Part shown: piece after piece, positions 63,518 through 64,000 of the stretch
Numbering within the stretch: position 1 is the first letter of the stretch
How the letters are laid out: every line of letters begins with the position of its first letter
DNA from: Geobacter sp.
Lineage (GTDB): Bacteria; Desulfobacterota; Desulfuromonadia; Geobacterales; Pseudopelobacteraceae
Direction: 5' to 3'
Assembly: GCA_003574895.1 (NCBI GenBank)
Contig: PJFB01000003.1
Location: forward strand, 62,001 to 126,000
DNA: 64,000 nucleotides
The notes under the pieces: generated by a model
What the model saw: only the letters and a program-made list of their open reading frames with translations
What the model was told of the DNA's origin: nothing
The model's database searches: none
Position numbers and translations under genes: made by a program

Positions 63518-64000
63518 ATGGCTAAAAATATTTCTCTGAAAACTCAGAATCTTCCTGCTTTTTCTCTTTTTATTGCATGGTGTATGACACTATATATTAT
63601 GTTTTTATCAACACCACCTGCCTCAATAGCTAGCCTGAGTTCAATTCTTGCATCTTTAACATCAACACAAAGCCTACTGGTAGCTCTTGGTCCTATTATT
63701 ATTTTAGTTGTTTCAGGCATACTGCCACCAGATACGAAAGCTACCTTAGTTTACTGGCGAATCTCTCATGCTTTACCAGGCCATCGGGCTTTTTCCGTCT
63801 ACTGTAAAAACGATACAAGGATTGATATAACGACTCTTGAAAATCGTATTGGCTCTTTACCAACTGATCCATCTGACCAGAATAGGCAATGGTATAAGCT
63901 GTATAAGGAAAATAGTGAAAAAACCACGGTAATAAATTCCCACCGTAGCTTTTTACTGGCTCGTGATCTTGCGGGAGCTAGTGCCCTAGCAACAGCTATC
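63518..64000 (+). CDS. two-TM membrane protein with large cytosolic part (3' end beyond window)
   Basis: 161 residues visible from the ATG at 63518, ribosome site weak (AAGG). Two hydrophobic segments at about 14-31 (FSLFIAWCMTLYIMFLS) and 48-66 (LLVALGPIIILVVSGIL) are followed by a soluble region, LPPDTKATLVYWRISHALPGHRAF and RIDITTLENRIGSLPTDPSDQNRQWYKLYKENSEK. I have the impression of similar proteins beside MBL-fold genes in defence contexts but cannot name the family. Base composition is AT-rich like its neighbours. The downstream portion would show whether it carries an enzyme domain. Confidence 0.65.
   Translation, partial: MAKNISLKTQNLPAFSLFIAWCMTLYIMFLSTPPASIASLSSILASLTSTQSLLVALGPIIILVVSGILPPDTKATLVYWRISHALPGHRAFSVYCKNDTRIDITTLENRIGSLPTDPSDQNRQWYKLYKENSEKTTVINSHRSFLLARDLAGASALATAI

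Noticed and set aside
1-64000. CRISPR array, tRNA or rRNA genes
   Set aside because: I found no regularly spaced direct repeats of CRISPR type and no recognisable tRNA or rRNA sequence.

Overview
The window looks like chromosome from a Geobacter-like member of the Desulfuromonadales (Desulfobacterota). The basis is a lipoprotein cytochrome with nine CXXCH haem sites behind a GEMM-type riboswitch, a di-haem peroxidase, many PAS and CHASE histidine kinases, and gene families typical of that group. This is inference from gene content; no 16S or other marker gene is present. Most genes are GC-rich. From about 58.5 kb onward the DNA is visibly AT-richer and looks horizontally acquired.

Layout. 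1-9.6 kb carries alpha-glucan and trehalose metabolism: a partial GH57 protein, TreZ, a membrane-anchored OtsA-like synthase coupled to OtsB, plus a CLC channel divergent from a MarR regulator. 9.6-14.7 kb carries LexA with a small partner and a perfect palindromic operator, a rhodanese, and a three-gene two-component cluster. 14.9-22.5 kb carries a membrane coiled-coil protein of unknown function, a caspase/legumain-like (clan CD) protease, a small protein resembling only the N-terminal domain of that protease, a di-haem cytochrome c peroxidase-like protein and a GH13 amylase. 22.8-36.4 kb is sensory and respiratory: a CHASE/PAS hybrid kinase, a chemoreceptor with a C-terminal zinc-binding domain, the nonahaem cytochrome with its riboswitch, a multi-PAS kinase, and a TonB receptor coupled to a periplasmic binding protein. 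36.4-43 kb holds a tiny ORF, a Kef-type exchanger, DUF3124, a Tim44-like protein, and an htpX-RHH-terC unit preceded by a yybP-ykoY (manganese) riboswitch.

43.2-57.6 kb is a complete Pel exopolysaccharide operon in the order pelA, pelB (split into two genes), an extra GH114-like lipoprotein candidate, pelC, pelD, pelE, pelF, pelG, all on the minus strand. PelD keeps an RGLD c-di-GMP I-site. Upstream of pelA are three near-identical palindromes spaced exactly 67 bp apart and a sigma-54-like promoter pointing the other way.

58.5-64 kb is accessory DNA: a beta-propeller lipoprotein, a decayed toxin/immunity-like remnant, a Shedu-type (DUF4263) nuclease, a ComEC-like metallo-beta-lactamase protein and a two-TM membrane protein cut by the window end. 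I read this as a candidate defence island.

The parts most worth follow-up are the protease with its stand-alone N-domain homologue, the 67-bp-phased operator array, the two riboswitches, the split PelB, and the MBL/two-TM pair next to Shedu.
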